Shown: piece after piece, positions 41,659 to 52,440 of the stretch
How the letters are laid out: each line of letters begins with the position of its first letter
Position numbering within the stretch: position 1 is the first letter of the stretch
Assembly: GCA_049315825.1 (NCBI GenBank)
Contig: JBMOJK010000002.1
Span: 62,001 to 126,000, forward strand
Direction of reading: 5' to 3'
Origin: JBMOJK01 sp049315825
Lineage (GTDB): Bacteria; Patescibacteriota; Gracilibacteria; BD1-5; UBA2023
Length of the DNA stretch: 64,000 nucleotides
Notes under the pieces: generated by a model
The model's database searches: none
Told to the model about the DNA's origin: nothing
Seen by the model: only the letters and a program-made list of their open reading frames with translations
Made by a program: the position numbers and the translations under genes

Positions 41659-42252
41659 TTATTCGCCTTCAAGATCTTCTTGCAGATATTCTTCGAGCTC
41701 TGGGAAACTCTCCATGTTGAAGTGTTTTCGATTATCAAAGACGTGTGGGATCGCATTGGGGAGAGAGACTCGGTATTGCTGATAGTCAGCGAAGGTCACA
41801 ATCGGATCGTCGGTTGATTGCCAGAGATGGATCGTACCGACCTGTTCATGTAGTCTAGACAGGTCATCCGGAAGTTCGAATCCCCCACCAAGTCCGTAAC
41901 ATCCTGCAATGAGGTGGATGGTTTTTGCCTTCTTTCCTGTTTCGTAGAAGTATTTTACGAGGAAATTCGCACCAAGTGAGTGCCCAACGAGCACAGCATC
42001 TTCATCGAGTTTTACAGCGAGCTGATCAAATACAATCTTCCACTCAATGTATTTTGCATTTTGCTTGCATGGAAGCTCGGGAATATAAACATCCCTGCGA
42101 GTTCGGTATTTCTCCGCTATTGGCTGTCTCCAGCGCTTTTTCTCACCCTCGTATGGAGCAACCACCCAGGGTTTATCCCGCAAGGATTCAAGATATTCCT
42201 CATACGTATCAAACCCGTCTCCCCCTCCGATAAAAACAAGTGATTGGTTCAT
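41659..42252 (-). CDS. RBBP9/YdeN-type serine hydrolase
   Basis: A 197-residue alpha/beta hydrolase. The nucleophile elbow is VGHSLGANFLVKYF (Ser about residue 92). The acid is in STDDPIVTF (about 148) and the His in NRKHFN (about 177), the triad spacing of the RBBP9/YdeN family (Ser_hydrolase). Members are small cytosolic esterases or serine hydrolases of unclear substrate. No in-frame TGA. It lies alone between two terminators. Confidence 0.85.
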   Translation of the reverse strand: MNQSLVFIGGGDGFDTYEEYLESLRDKPWVVAPYEGEKKRWRQPIAEKYRTRRDVYIPELPCKQNAKYIEWKIVFDQLAVKLDEDAVLVGHSLGANFLVKYFYETGKKAKTIHLIAGCYGLGGGFELPDDLSRLHEQVGTIHLWQSTDDPIVTFADYQQYRVSLPNAIPHVFDNRKHFNMESFPELEEYLQEDLEGE

Positions 42253-42300
42253 AGGACAAATATAATTCCCTTAAGTGTAGCGAAGTTCTGGAAAAATACA

Positions 42301-42338
42301 AAAATCCCTCCGGTATCAAGAGATACGGGGGGATTTTT
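42301..42338 (-). terminator. terminator after the VirB4-like gene
   Basis: AAAATCCCTCC... / ...GGGGGGATTTT hairpin with an internal GTATC/GATAC stem, directly downstream of the VirB4-like TAA. Confidence 0.7.
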
Positions 42339-42339
42339 G

Positions 42340-44292
42340 TTATTGCGGCTTTGTTGTGACGACTTTCTCTTCGAAATAACTTGCGAGAACTTGGATTCCA
42401 ACGTGTTCGCTACCTGCAAAGAAGAGTCCAGTACCAACAGAGGCATTGAGGAGGATGTATTTCTCTTGATCGGTGAGCTTAAAGACATTCTGAAGAACAT
42501 CGATCGAGGCAGGAGACTGTTTGAGTAGAAGCTGGATCGAGGAGTTGGTTACGATCGCCTTTCCGTAGCTGGAACTCATGAAATCCTCAACATCCTGAGT
42601 GATTGTCGTGACTCCGAGACCGTATTTACGAGCTCGCTTTACGAGACCAAAAAGGAACTTCGCACTATCTTCGTGCTGCATGACATTCCATGCTTCATCG
42701 ACGACAAGGATACGCTTCTTCTGGCTCGATCGAGTCACGTTCCATACGTATCCGAGGAGGATGTACATCGCAACAGGACGAAGGATTTCATCAAGATCAC
42801 GAACAGAGAAGACTACGAGACCATCTGTCATAGAGATATTGGTCTGCTCAGAGAATACTCAAGCAAATACCCCATAGACGTATTTTTCAAGTCTTTCACA
42901 GAGTCCCTTTCCGCCGTCCATCGTTTCGAGCACAGAATAGAGATCCTTCATAACTGGGATTTCCTTGCCCGTTACATCGTCGTCCTGGTAGGTAATACCC
43001 TTGAGTGAATAAGTGGTTGTAATCGCCTTTTCGAGGATAGCCTCTTCGCTTGGAGTGCATTTCCCAAGCATAAGATTCATGAGACCGATGAGGTTGATGA
43101 TCGCACCACGAAGGAGATCCCCTGGTTTTGTTTCGGTATCCTTCATCGCTCGTGGGAGGTCAAACGGATTGATACGTTCGTTGGAGTTGAGATTGATGTT
43201 GAGATAGCTTCCACCCACCGTATCCACAAGAGTCTTGTACTCGTTTTCTGGGTCGATGACGATCACATCTGTCCCGAGCATGAGCGAGCGGAGAATTTCG
43301 AGTTTTACAGCGAACGACTTTCCTCAACCTGACTTCGCAAATACTACCATGTTGGCGTTTTCTGTCTTGAATCGGTCGAAGATGATGAGCGAGTTGTTGT
43401 GGGTATTGATACCATAGAGGATACCATCGTCCTGCGAGAGTGAGCTCGATGTGAATGGAAATGTCGTCGAGAGTCCCTTTGTCGAGATGTTTCGGTATAC
43501 CCCAACTTCGTCTTTACAAAATGGTCCAGTCGCGATAAATGCCTGCTCAGTTCGAAGGAATGCCTGCTTAGTGAGAATATTTCGTCCCGAGAGGAGTGAG
43601 TCGAAGGTATTGCTCAGTTTCTTGAGGTGCTCTTCACTGTCTCCGTAGACCGTTACATAGATCGAGAAGTGGAAATATCGCTCCTGTCCACGCGTGAGAC
43701 TTCCGCGGAGTTCTTCGACATCCTGGATCTGTGCATCGAGTGCAGGATCAGAGATGAGACCCTTGTCCATATTGATCGAGCGCTCTGAGTAGAGCTCGGT
43801 GAGACGTTTTTTGAGGAATTTCATCACGAATGCTCCTTCTATCGGGTAAATAAACATCGACATGTCGAACTTGATATCCCAGTTGATGAGCGGAGAGAGC
43901 CAGTTTCCTTCGAGGAAGTCTGGATATGCATACGTGAAAACTGATCGGATATACGTATCTCCGATCTGAATCTGACGTGCATCCACCTTCATCATCGATG
44001 GTGAAATCGCATCCTTGATGAACGCAAGTGCTTCTTGGTATTCTTTTTCACCCTTACGAAGTGCGTCGGCTTCTTCTTTAGTGAGCTTTTTCTTGGGGTC
44101 GTAAACTTCTACTTCTGTAGATTCGGTCGTTGGAGTATCAGAAACAGTCGGAGTTGCAATGGGTGCAGCTACGGTTTGTGGAGCAAGAACTGCCGCTACG
44201 TTTTTTTCGTAGAGGGACTTTTCGAATCATTCGGCATCGCCAGTATAGTTCTTGGCAACGAGTTCGAGGAGGACGGACTGTGTATCTGACAT
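42340..44292 (-). CDS. VirB4/TraC-like ATPase, three UGA-Gly codons
   Basis: A 650-residue protein. Residues 1-75 are a Pro/Thr/Glu-rich linker region. The N-terminal VirB4-type domain follows. Walker A is FAKSGG-GKSFAVK (about residue 325), in which the first of the two glycines after Ser-Gly is TGA at 43324. Walker B-like is KRILVVDEAWNVM (about 545), with a following TQDVEDF arginine-finger-type region. VirB4 ATPases power type IV secretion or DNA transfer; in small-genome bacteria single copies often lack the rest of the apparatus, and none is in this window. Other TGA: 44227 and 42859. TAA at 42340. DNA uptake or pilus function is inferred. Confidence 0.85.
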
Positions 44293-44391
44293 AGTGATTG
44301 ATTGAATCTATTCTAGCAAGTGAATGACCGAAAGGCAACGAAGGGACCGGCTTTTGTCTTTACACTCGCATATTAAGTGGTCTCGTGAATT

Positions 44392-45576
44392 TTAGTGCCA
44401 ATTCCATTCAGTGATATATTCCTTGTAAATTTCTCTTGTTGCGTTGGGATCTGGCGGAGCATCACCGCGATAGTGTACAACGATGAGCGTGATGTCATCG
44501 AACTGCTTATGATTATACCCCATGAATCTTGAGAGCTCAGTCGTGATATGCCTAAAAATCCCGTGTGCGGTTTTCTCACCGGCATCTTTGACAGTTTGGA
44601 CGAGACGATCAACCGTGAACATCGGATCAGATTCTTTGTTTCCGCGTCGAGCCTCGGTAATCCCATCTGTATAAAGGATAATACAGTCACCCGGACTAAA
44701 AGATACCTGAACTTCTTTGAGCTTCTTGGATATATCTTTGGTAATCCCCAGTGCAACACCACCTCACATGATCTTGTAGACCTCGTTTTGTTCTTTCTTG
44801 TAGATGATGAGGTATTCGTGTCCTGCACCAGTCATATAGAGCTTGCGTTCTCGCTCGTTCCATCGGATCATGAGGAGTGACATAAGCATATTAGATTTTA
44901 CTCGTGGCTTGAGAATCTCATTGGTTCGGGCGATAATCTCAGCTGAACTTACGAGCATCTTAGAAAATCCTGAGATGAGCGCATTTACCACCATCATGAC
45001 GAATCCCGAAGCAACTCCATGCCCCGTTACGTCTCCGAGGTAGATGTAGGTATTTTCCCCTTGGGAAATGATATCATAACTGTCCCCTCCTACTTCAGTC
45101 GCACTCTTCGTATCTGCGACGATATCAAGATATGGAACGATCGGATAGGTTTTCTTGAGTACATGTCGCTGGATATCCGCTGCGAGTTCTACCTCAGAGC
45201 GAAGGACTCGGCCAGACTGGAATTCTTCTTTGAAATTCTTGAGGATCTCAAGACTGCGATGAAAGAAGCTTGTAACGTATGAGAGATCAGGATTGAGGGG
45301 GCTTGCCTCAAGGCGCTTGGTTTGACGAGCACCAGCGAGAAAATAGGCAATTTCTTTTCGAAGAACTGCGATCGGCATGACATAAACAAACTGCATCAGC
45401 ACAAAGAGTATCGCGAGCTCTACCACAGTAATGATAGCAAATACCTCAATCGTCAAAAGGCTTGCAATGTACAGGTCGAGCGGTATCAGACCTGCAGCAA
45501 TAGCAAAAAACAGGATATTGAGAAGAACAAATCCTGTGAAAACAAGAGCGGGAACTGCGCGAAGAAACGACTTCAT
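44392..45576 (-). CDS. membrane SpoIIE/PP2C-type phosphatase, one UGA-Gly
   Basis: A 394-residue protein. Two N-terminal transmembrane helices (about residues 8-32 and 42-70), a linker helix, then a PP2C-like SpoIIE domain: DTKSATEVGGDSYDI (metal-binding Asp), YLGDVTGHGVASGFVM, GAGHEYLIIYKK, PGDCIILYTDGITEARRG and FDDITLIVV. TGA at 44764 falls in IM-G-GVALGI, a conserved glycine of the domain. Such phosphatases dephosphorylate anti-sigma or anti-anti-sigma proteins; no such partner is in the window. Start ATG 45576; a 99-base gap to the VirB4-like gene downstream allows an operon. Confidence 0.9.
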
Positions 45577-45688
45577 AACAGCATGCTATCACACAGATCA
45601 TTTCTGCGCAAATAACCCTGCTTGATCTATTTGTATTTTTTTTTATGATAGGACTCAGCGCAAACGTTTAGCTCTTTTTTTTATAGTC

Positions 45689-46153
45689 ATGAACTCTTTG
45701 AATAAGGTTCAAATTATCGGAAATCTCACGGCAAACCCTGAGGTCCGAGAAACACCAAACGGACAGAAGGTGGCAACATTCTCCGTTGCAACTAACCGTG
45801 TCTGGAAGGATACTGCAGGAATGAAGCAGGAACAGGTTGAATTCCACAATATCGTTGCATGGCGAGGGATCGCAGGAATCGCGGAACAGTACCTCTCAAA
45901 GGGAAAGAAGGTGTACATCGAAGGATACCTTCAGACTCGAAGCTGGGACGATCAGGCAGGTGTAAAAAAATACCGAACTGAAATCGTATGCGACAGCCTT
46001 ATCATGCTCTCCGGTGGAGCAGCAGGGGGTGACGACATGGGAGACAGCGGATACTCATCATCTTCTGACTCTATGGACTCAGCTCCAGCAGCCAAGTCTA
46101 AGAAAGCTCCAAAGATCGAAGAAGAAATTCACATCGAAGATATTCCGTTTTAA
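45689..46153 (+). CDS. ssb: single-stranded DNA-binding protein
   Basis: A 154-residue SSB. An OB fold covers residues 1-108 (NKVQIIGNLTANPEVR, VATFSVATNR, VEFHNIVAWRG, KKVYIEGYLQTRSW), followed by a Gly/Ser/Asp-rich tail ending EDIPF, the partner-docking tip. It coats single-stranded DNA in replication and repair. No in-frame TGA. The ATG follows a T-run without Shine-Dalgarno. Confidence 0.97.
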   Translation: MNSLNKVQIIGNLTANPEVRETPNGQKVATFSVATNRVWKDTAGMKQEQVEFHNIVAWRGIAGIAEQYLSKGKKVYIEGYLQTRSWDDQAGVKKYRTEIVCDSLIMLSGGAAGGDDMGDSGYSSSSDSMDSAPAAKSKKAPKIEEEIHIEDIPF

Positions 46154-46185
46154 AAATAAATACACCGTACGGTGTATTTATTTTT
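46152..46185. terminator. bidirectional terminator
   Basis: A 34-base palindrome centred on ACCGTACGGT with A- and T-rich ends, directly after ssb. Confidence 0.8.
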
Positions 46186-46218
46186 AATAACGAACATATC
46201 TTGTTAACAAGATGCATA

Positions 46219-46686
46219 ATGAAACAAAATATAAACCCGAGAATGATTTTAGTTTCATTTCTTAGTCTGGGAATGCTGTGCTGATGAATAGGTGTTGGCT
46301 ATTATTTTTGAGTTGCACTACCATCGTATAATCAAGAAAAAATTAATTTAGAAAAGAGGATATATAACGACAAAAAAGAAGCGGAGCGTAATCTCTTAGA
46401 AAATAATATAAAGGAAAAGAGGGCTTCAGAGCTAAGGCGAACAAGCTGTACTGAGTTAGCGGAATCCAATTATAGTGCTGACTGGGAACAGGCATGCAAA
46501 ATTCACAAAGAAGATATTGCAAGACAATACAGTAGCTGTATTAGCACATATACAACTATAGCAATGTGCAAAAGTTTATACACGTATAAAGTGGATGACA
46601 ACGGGAATTGTAGCTTACCAAAAGCACAAGCTACCGTCATTGAGCAACGCCTAAAGGATGCAAAACGCGAGTGTGCAGATAACTAA
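46219..46686 (+). CDS. small membrane-anchored Cys-containing protein, three UGA-Gly codons
   Basis: A 155-residue protein visible only if TGA is sense. It opens MKQNINPRMILVSFLSLGML, then C-G-G-IGVGYYF-G-VALP, in which three of the Gly of the membrane helix are TGA. The rest is a charged helix and a domain with five cysteines (about residues 77-150; SSCISTYTTIAMC, NGNCSL). No family recognised. AT-rich relative to its neighbours. TAA at 46684. The gene is convergent with the FtsB-like gene. Confidence 0.65.
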
Positions 46687-46698
46687 AATGTTCTTAGG

Positions 46699-47106
46699 CT
46701 AGTCCCGCATATCTACTCACAAAAAGTAGTACACCCACTTCTCTCGATTCGTCATTCCATACGTTTTTTCCAGTTTTTTCTTCTCAGCAAGAATCACTTC
46801 AGTCGTATCGAGTTTCTTGTAGTCAGCGACTTCTTTTTCATCGACGAGGAAGATGGCTTCTTCACCTGGGTTTTTTCGATTTTGTGAACCCTTCATGATG
46901 CGATCGAGGTAGGCGTTTGTCTGGACTGATGCGAAGTATTCCTTTTTCTTTTCGATCGTGTCGAAGATGCGACGGTTCTCGACTTCGAGACTCTGCATAT
47001 AGGTATTTACCTGGAAATCCTGATATTTGTAGTACACCACCAAATATACCTCGTAAACGATTACGAGGATGAGCAAAGCGAGAATATACTGGATCCGTGG
47101 ATTCAC
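46699..47106 (-). CDS. FtsB/DivIC-like septum protein, one UGA-Gly
   Basis: A 135-residue protein. One transmembrane helix (residues 6-26, IQYILALLILVIVYEVYLVV), then a coiled coil (QSLEVENRRIFDTIEKKKEYF) and a short C-terminal domain with TNREKWVYYFL. TGA at 46717 extends it by six residues to TAG 46699. The architecture and length fit the septum formation initiator family (FtsB/DivIC), which bridges division proteins in the periplasm. Similarity is structural, so the assignment is tentative. Confidence 0.6.
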
Positions 47107-47168
47107 GTGCTTGTGGGGGATAAACTTTCGTGTACAATATCCAAAACTTTGCTTTTTTCTAATTCGAC

Positions 47169-48521
47169 ATGAGTATTTTGTCTTTCTTTCGCAAAAATTT
47201 CATCTCTACATTTATCGTGGCTTTGGTGGCAGCGATCGCATTTTTGCTCTTTGTAGACGTATCACGAACTTCTGGGCGTGGATTGAGCGTAACTCGTATC
47301 GATCCATATGTCCTGTGCACAGAAGGAAAGGTCGTTGTTCGACACGGCGATGAAAGCAAAACCCTTGAGATCCACGATCGTGAGAATATCAAGGAAAATG
47401 ACCGTATTCGTACACTTGCCCATTCTGCCGCAACGATTTTCTGGCCAGATGGAAGTATTACCCGACTTGCGGAACAAACGAATATTTCGATCAATGAACT
47501 CAAAAAGTGAGAAGATAATTCAACGCGTGTAGATTTCTCACTCATGGGCGGAAAAACTTGGTCAAATATTGCTCGATATCTTGATCCCGCATCGCACTTC
47601 CAAGAACGATTCGACGATGATACCAAGATTGCCGCGGTACGTGGAACGGTATTTGAAGTCAATGCTGCAGACGGATACGTACATACCGTAGATCACACGA
47701 TTAGTATTTCTGATCAGAATGGAGCTGTGATTAGTCAGGTCTCTGCAGGAAACAGTGTCAACATGAACAATGTTCTCCAGACAGTTATGTCTGGTGCACT
47801 CAACAATGCATGGATCGAACAAAACCTCACCGAAGATCAGAAACTCACTCTCGAACGCGTCAAGGCAGCACAGATCCTACTTCAGGATTACGCAAAACAG
47901 GCTTGAGCCATTGAAAAACTCCAGTACATTCTCCGAGCATTCTTCGGTATACCAACGGGGGAGATGCCATTCATTGTTACATTTAATGGCAATGATGCCC
48001 ACGTCGTGATTGATCCAAAGAAGCTTGCAAAACTCGGAGGAGGTGATGCACAGGCCGTGTACGCTCTCTATGAAACCATCTCGGGACTTCAAAATACCGA
48101 GGGGAATATCGACGCGAAGATCGCAGTACGATGAGCTCTTGAGCAAATCCTTCCAATGGTCGTACCAAAGGAGGATCTCACAAAATACCAAGATGCATTT
48201 GCTCGGGCAGCGATGTACGAAAGCTGGGACAGTATCAAGCTCGATCAGCCAGAGCTCACCAAAAAACTCCGATCAAGCATCGAGCAGTACATCAAGAACG
48301 GAGCGAATGCAACCGAACTCAAGAATATCCAGCAATCACTTCCACAGGCACTCATCGATCAGTTCAACGTCCAGATCGCCGAATGGAAGAAGATCAAGGG
48401 ATTTGAAATGCTCTCCGACAGTGAATGGGCAGCGAAGACTTTCCAAATAGATACCGAAGGGATCATGCGAAATATCAAGGATTTCAATAGCGCTATCGAC
48501 TCACTCACCTCAGGGAAATAA
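47169..48521 (+). CDS. FecR-domain membrane protein, three UGA-Gly codons
   Basis: A 450-residue protein. One transmembrane helix (residues 10-30), then a FecR domain (about 45-180): KVVVRHGDESKTL, DRIRTLAHSAATIFWPDGSITRL, DDTKIAAVRGTVFEV. The C-terminal 250 residues are helical. TGA at 47508, 47904 and 48132. FecR domains sense or bind in the periplasm. Its TAA overlaps the ATG of the CHASE2-cyclase gene (TAATG), so the two are translationally coupled; FecR-CHASE2 pairs are known in other bacteria. The probable job is input to the cyclase, which is inference. Confidence 0.85.
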
Positions 48522-50620
48522 TGATCAAGAATCGTTCGTTTATCGGAAACCGTTGGCTGTTTTCGATCATCATCACCACATTTGTCCTCTTCCTCGTCGG
48601 AGTGGTTTCCAATACATACCCGTTCTCGACGGTTGTACGGTATTCGGATCTTGGGATCAGAAATATTCTCTTCACGATGAATATCCCCTGGCATCCACAC
48701 GAGCGAAGTTCGAGTATCTCACTCGTTGCGATCGATGATCGAACCCTCAGCGATGCAAGTAGATGATGACTCGGGCGCTGGCAAGAGTTCAAGCGAGCCT
48801 ACTATGCCCAAGCGATCGACAATCTTAAAAAACATGGGGCAATTGCGATCGGAGTTGACGTGCTTTTCTCAGAACAAGCCGAGTGAGACGATGTGCTCGC
48901 AGATTCGATAAAACGAGCCTGAAATGTCACACTCGGGATGTCGATCACTCGCAACTCTAAAGGCGAAGAGATCCTCTACCCTGCAGAAAAACTCCGAGAA
49001 GCTGCTCGATCGATCGGGTATTTTCAGCCACTCCTCGACCCGACTAATGATCTTGTCTACAGTATTGCGCCAGTGATCAAGACAAATAGTGGTTCAGTAT
49101 ACGAACCATTTTCCCTCTCGACACTGCGAACCTATCTCGACACAGCCAATGCGATCAACACACGGGTAAATACCGGCGCACTCGACTATCAGGGCTACCT
49201 CCAGTTTCATGTTGGGAAATATGAATTCGTTCCGCTTTCTCAACCACGCAAGAACGAAGTACTCATCAACTATATTCCACGAGACCTTTCTTTCCCAACC
49301 ATCTCCTTTGCGGATGTCTACAATGACACCTTCGATCCTTCGCTCGTTAAGGATAAAATCGTATTCATAGGAGCAACTGCTACTGCACTGCATGATGAAT
49401 TCTTCACGCCGATTGGGATTATTTACGGAGTGGGCGTGCATCTCAATCTCGTAAACACCCTACTCACCAACAGTTATCTGTCATACATGTCAGCAACGAC
49501 TGAGTATGCCATACTCATCTTGCTTGCTTTGGCACTTACGCTATTTCTGATGCACGTGGAAAACCGCATCTATCAGCTCGCATACTCATTTGTTGCACTC
49601 ACTCTCGGAGGGTTTTTCTACATCGTAGTATTTGGAGTTTCATCGAAGATATTTCTCAATCCTGCTGAGATTATCATCGCTGTGGTGCTCATCGCAATCG
49701 CTGTTACTTCGTACAAATACATCTACGAAGAAAAATGAAAACGGCTCCTCAAAAACACCCTCTCTCAATACCTCGCCGAAGAACTTGTTACTGCCGTTCT
49801 TTCTAACTATCAGGAAGTAAAACTGGGTTGAGTACGCAAGGAAGTGACGCTTTTCTTCTCGGATATTGCAGGCTTTACAACATTCTCAGAACGTATGGAG
49901 CCTGAGGAACTCGTGAGTTTCCTCTCTGTCTACCTCAAAGAAGTTTCCAATATCATCATCCACGAGCAAGGATTCGTAAACAAATACGAATGAGACGCAG
50001 TTATGGCAATCTGGGGAGCATTTGGACTCGAAGATCGCCAAGCATACCTCGCCTGTAAAGCAGCGCTCCTCCAACAAGAAGCTATCCGTCGCATGAACGA
50101 GAAATTCAAAAGCCAATTCGGCTTCGAGATCACCGTGCGCATGGGACTCAACAAATGACCTGCCGTTGTAGGAAATATCGGATCAGAAGGAAAGAAAATC
50201 GAATACACCGCACTCGGTGACGCAGTAAATACCGCATCACGCTTCGAAGGAATCAACAAGCTCTATCATACAAAGATCTGTGTTGGTCAATCTATTTATG
50301 AGAGTGAGCAACAGCGTTTTGTCTTCCGCAAGCTGGATTCTATCATGGTAAAATGAAAGGATCTGCCCGTGAACATCTATGAACTACTCTGTACACGCGA
50401 ACAGGCGAATGCTCCGATTTTTGAACTCATTAAACAGTTCGAGACTGGACTAGAACTCTATCGTTCTCGAAAGTTTGAGGAAGCAAAGGAAATATTTACA
50501 AAGCTGATCGAAGCATACAACGACGGTCCATCAAGAACTTTTTTGGAACGCAGTGAGAAATACATCGCCGAAGGATGTCCCGAAGATTGGACCGGAGACT
50601 ATCGAGCTACCTCAAAATAA
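48521..50620 (+). CDS. CHASE2-class III adenylate/guanylate cyclase, nine UGA-Gly codons
   Basis: A 699-residue protein. N-terminal helix (14-33), an extracellular CHASE2 domain (about 40-310; VAIDDRTL, IGVDVLF, VKDKIVFIGATATAL), three more transmembrane helices (about 320-400), and a class III cyclase domain (about 440-600; VTLFFSDIAGFTTF with the first metal Asp, KYE-G-DAVMAIWG with the second, GLNK-G-PAVVGNIGS). A short TPR-like tail follows. TGA occupies the conserved glycine in YEGD and INSG-type motifs, plus seven other sites (first two at 48764 and 48767). The Lys/Asp substrate pair was not checked for ATP versus GTP. Coupled to the upstream FecR gene. Confidence 0.92.
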
Positions 50621-50749
50621 TCAAAAGCCCTCAGACATATCCCGCGAATTTCTCAAAAGTTAATGCCATAACTATGCCTTTGTTATGGCATTTCTTATAA
50701 AAGATATAATAAAAAATATCTAAATAGATAAAAAATGTTGTTTGAATAT

Positions 50750-51060
50750 TTGACGAAATAAATTCTTTATGTTTTAATAACTTTGTCAGCTGCTATACAA
50801 CTGGTGAGCCGAATCACCCATAGCACCAAACAAATACAAAGAACATTCAAAACGTTCCAAAAATACCAATTGTCGTTTTGCATCGTTTACGATGTGAACG
50901 AAACAAGAACCCTAGTCTTGTAAAAACAGGGGAAGTGCAGCTGACATGCATTGATCGGATTCGGCGCTGAACAAGCAACCAAGAAAGGTTCACGTATGGG
51001 CATGTGTTAAAACAAAAAAGCCTTTTCATACGTGGACTTTTTGTTTTGTGTACAAAATTC
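50750..51060 (+). ncRNA. possible structured noncoding RNA (no gene in this gap)
   Basis: The gap from 50621 to 51073 has no supported ORF. A promoter-like TTGACG-N17-TTTAAT lies at 50750-50778. Downstream is a series of hairpins: GCTAT/ATAGC enclosing GGTG/CACC (50792-50824), CATCGT/ACGATG (50881-50894) and CAAGA/TCTTG (50904-50920). A terminator ends the stretch at 51074-51102. This suggests a structured RNA of about 250-300 bases. It does not match the signatures I know for tmRNA, RNase P RNA, 6S or SRP RNA. Confidence 0.35.
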
Positions 51061-51073
51061 AAATCCACTTTTC

Positions 51074-51102
51074 AAAAACACTCCATCTGATGGAGTGTTT
51101 TT
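51074..51102. terminator. terminator
   Basis: AAAAACACTCCA / TGGAGTGTTTTT around a five-base loop; it can end both the plus-strand gap transcript and the minus-strand gene at 51107. Confidence 0.8.
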
Positions 51103-51106
51103 GTGT

Positions 51107-52009
51107 TTATACGGATTGGGCCTGTATGTCGTCAATCTGATGATGGAATGATTCGATCTTGATTTCAGTATTGAGTCGGTTTGTATAGTAACGCGTCTCA
51201 TTAATAGTCACCATTTCATTTGTAAGAATTCCATTGAGTGCGCCCGTCTTGGAATCTACAACTGCCATGAAGTTCACACCCAGATGAGCCATGGTATCTT
51301 CAACCTCGTTACGTGGTGTATCAATCGTCGGAAATGGTCCTTCTGTAAGTAGCACTGCCTCTGCAAGCTTTGCTTCGGGATGCATCTTTCGAAGCTCGGA
51401 GATATGGATGAGACCTTTTGGATATTCTTGTGGCCGGCTGAGATATTCACTTTTTGATGCGTCTATATCGACACGTTGATCATCTAAGAGAATTACCCCG
51501 TTATATTTTCCCCTATACTGATTGTTGAGTCGGGAGAGTACTTCGGCAACTGGATCGCTTGGAGAGAATGCGAGATGAAGCTCAAGTCCGATCACTGTTG
51601 CATTCTCGAGAATCTGCATGTTATTATACTTCGCATCTGGTCAATTGACGAAGGTTTTTGATACACTCAGCACATCAAGACGCTTCGCAAGAGAGAGTTC
51701 ATTTGCAATTTTTTCGGTCACCAATGCTCGAACTGATTCTGCAATATAACTTGAAGTGAACTCACCTGGATTTCGGAAGAGCTCTTCGAGCTTAGAATTG
51801 AAACTCAATTTTTCCTCCTGGGTCCAATGCACAATCTTCGCTCGCTCTGAATCCTTGCGCATCTGCAAAAGAAGAGTCTGAAGTTCCAGACGTGCAAGTG
51901 CACTCACATGTGCCGGGATACGAGCCTCAATCCCATCGTAAAACTGATCCACAGACTCTACAGGAGTCGGAACAGACGAGGGCGAATAAAGGTTTTTTGG
52001 TGTTGTCAT
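51107..52009 (-). CDS. protein with CBS-like C-terminal segment, one UGA-Gly
   Basis: A 300-residue soluble protein. The N-terminal half is helical and charged. TGA at 51641 joins FVN-G-PDAKY in the middle, so the two halves are one gene. The C-terminal part contains MAHLGVNFMAVVDSKTG followed by GILTNEMV, the second half of a CBS motif (vVVD..g...GilT...). One CBS-like half is too little to predict ligand binding. No other family recognised. TAA at 51107. Confidence 0.65.
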
Positions 52010-52090
52010 GTACTCTTACACTATCACGGTCCACTTTTTGGCGCAAAGAAGAGATATTGACGAAATTATTAAATTATTGTTAATAATTAT

Positions 52091-52117
52091 TTGACGTACG
52101 AAAAAAACGCCTACAAT
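52091..52117 (+). promoter_or_regulatory. promoter before the two small genes
   Basis: TTGACG (52091-52096), a 15-base spacer and TACAAT (52112-52117). The AT-rich bases upstream (52060-52090) probably hold the divergent promoter of the minus-strand gene as well. Confidence 0.45.
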
Positions 52118-52194
52118 AAACCAGCGTTTTCAAAAGTAAAACGTCGGTTCATTCTTAGCAACCGCAAGGCTGAGAGAAGATTTGGGAGCATTGT

Positions 52195-52392
52195 ATGAGC
52201 ACAGCACAAGCACCACAAGCGCCGCAAACAGGTAAAACCGAAGCAACAGCGCCAGCAATTGGTAGCTTCATCACATCAGGTGATGTTGACAAGATGAACC
52301 CTGCTGCACTCGCTGCAGCAATCAAAGACGGGCGCAAATTGTCCATAAGTGGGCGAAGGTTGGCCGAAGTACGTGGCATGCTGCCAAACTAA
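52195..52392 (+). CDS. small Ala/Pro-rich protein with Shine-Dalgarno
   Basis: A 65-residue protein: a low-complexity Ala/Gln/Pro start (MSTAQAPQAPQTGK), then a helical half ending RLAEVRGMLPN. GGGAG lies six bases before ATG, unlike most genes in the window. Glycines are GGN only. I recognise no family. Forty-eight bases upstream of a second small gene with the same kind of ribosome site. Confidence 0.5.
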   Translation: MSTAQAPQAPQTGKTEATAPAIGSFITSGDVDKMNPAALAAAIKDGRKLSISGRRLAEVRGMLPN

Positions 52393-52440
52393 GATAAAAT
52401 TGTTCGATCCGATTTTTCAGACTCAAGACCGGAGCAGAAA

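Noticed and set aside
50847..51068. minus-strand ORF in the 50.6-51.1 kb gap
   Set aside because: Low-quality composition and covered by hairpins of the candidate ncRNA.
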